DNA from: Frankiales bacterium
GTDB taxonomy: Bacteria; Actinomycetota; Actinomycetes; JAFAQI01
DNA length: 6,919 nucleotides
Reading direction: 5' to 3'
Assembly (NCBI GenBank): GCA_019246495.1
Contig: JAFAQI010000385.1
Coordinates: 1-6,919 of the forward strand
The notes beneath the pieces were generated by a model. The model was given only the letters and a program-made list of their open reading frames with translations. It was not told where the DNA came from and did not search any database. Made by a program: the position numbers and the translations under genes. Positions 6,843-6,919 of the stretch are shown piece after piece. The first letter of the stretch is position 1. Each line of letters opens with the position of its first letter.

Positions 6843-6880
6843 TGGCCGGTTGACCGGGTTAGAACCCGGTCAGATGGCCA
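6843..6880 (-). terminator. Long hairpin, repeat copy B, candidate terminator of the right-edge gene
   Basis: Arms 6843-6860 and 6863-6880 pair around a central AG: 15 Watson-Crick pairs, two G-U pairs and one G/A mismatch over 18 positions. Bases 6851-6880 match copy A (5258-5287) exactly, and only the outer part of the 6843-6860 arm differs. It begins six bases after a minus-strand TAG (6887-6889) that appears to end the gene entering from the right edge. It therefore has the same position relative to a stop codon as copy A. It also lies 66 bases before the ATG of the propeller gene, so it could be part of that gene's leader instead of, or as well as, a terminator. Confidence 0.6.
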
Positions 6881-6886
6881 TAGGGG

Positions 6887-6919
6887 CTAGACGGCGCCGG
6901 TCGAGTGGACGCTGTCGTT
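6887..6919 (-). CDS. Possible C-terminal ten codons of a gene entering from the right edge
   Basis: On the minus strand the frame reads N-D-S-V-H-S-T-G-A-V and then TAG at 6887-6889. Hairpin copy B follows six bases later, just as copy A follows the propeller gene. That parallel is the only support; ten codons are too few to recognise a family, and other frames are also open over this short stretch. The product is unknown. Confidence 0.35.
   Translation of the reverse strand, partial: NDSVHSTGAV

Noticed and set aside
5247..6880. A transposon or integron-like cassette bounded by the two hairpins
   Set aside because: The repeats are direct copies of a palindrome. There is no transposase or integrase, no target-site duplication I can see, and a simpler reading as two terminators behind two stop codons fits. 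Kept only as an alternative in the findings.

Overview
The window reads as chromosomal DNA of a high-GC Gram-positive bacterium (Actinomycetota). The evidence is the strong GC bias, GTG starts, and proteins of clear actinobacterial type: a dGTPase-like HD enzyme, a primase with a Cys-substituted DPC motif, and a SigA/HrdB-type sigma factor with the C-terminal signature RHPSRSQ-LRDYLD. I cannot name the genus. All supportable genes lie on the minus strand, so transcription runs from the right end of the window to the left.

Layout in transcription order: (1) at the right edge, the last ten codons of a possible unidentified gene, ending at 6887; (2) a hairpin repeat, copy B (6843-6880); (3) 5292-6776, an exported Asp-box (BNR) beta-propeller protein of unknown function; (4) a second and nearly perfect copy of the same hairpin, copy A (5247-5290), filling almost the whole gap to the next gene; (5) 3990-5237, a dGTP triphosphohydrolase-like protein (dgt); (6) 3517-3993, a GNAT acetyltransferase overlapping dgt by 4 bases; (7) a 129-base leader with two small inverted repeats; (8) 1519-3387, DNA primase (dnaG); (9) 303-1481, a principal-type sigma factor (sigA/rpoD/hrdB family); (10) 1-211, the N-terminal part of a small membrane protein, with its own candidate promoter and ribosome binding site.

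The dgt-GNAT-dnaG-sigA block resembles the macromolecular synthesis arrangement in which primase and the main sigma factor are co-transcribed. Here it is preceded by a dNTP-hydrolysing enzyme, so functions in dNTP control, replication priming and transcription initiation sit side by side. Most of the window is conserved housekeeping material and I see no clear new system. The most distinctive non-coding signal is the long palindromic hairpin that occurs twice with 30 identical bases, in the same orientation, flanking the exported propeller gene. Each copy lies directly behind a stop codon. Its best reading is a duplicated intrinsic-type terminator, but a dispersed repeat or a boundary of an inserted gene is also possible. 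No tRNA, rRNA, CRISPR array or transposase gene was seen.
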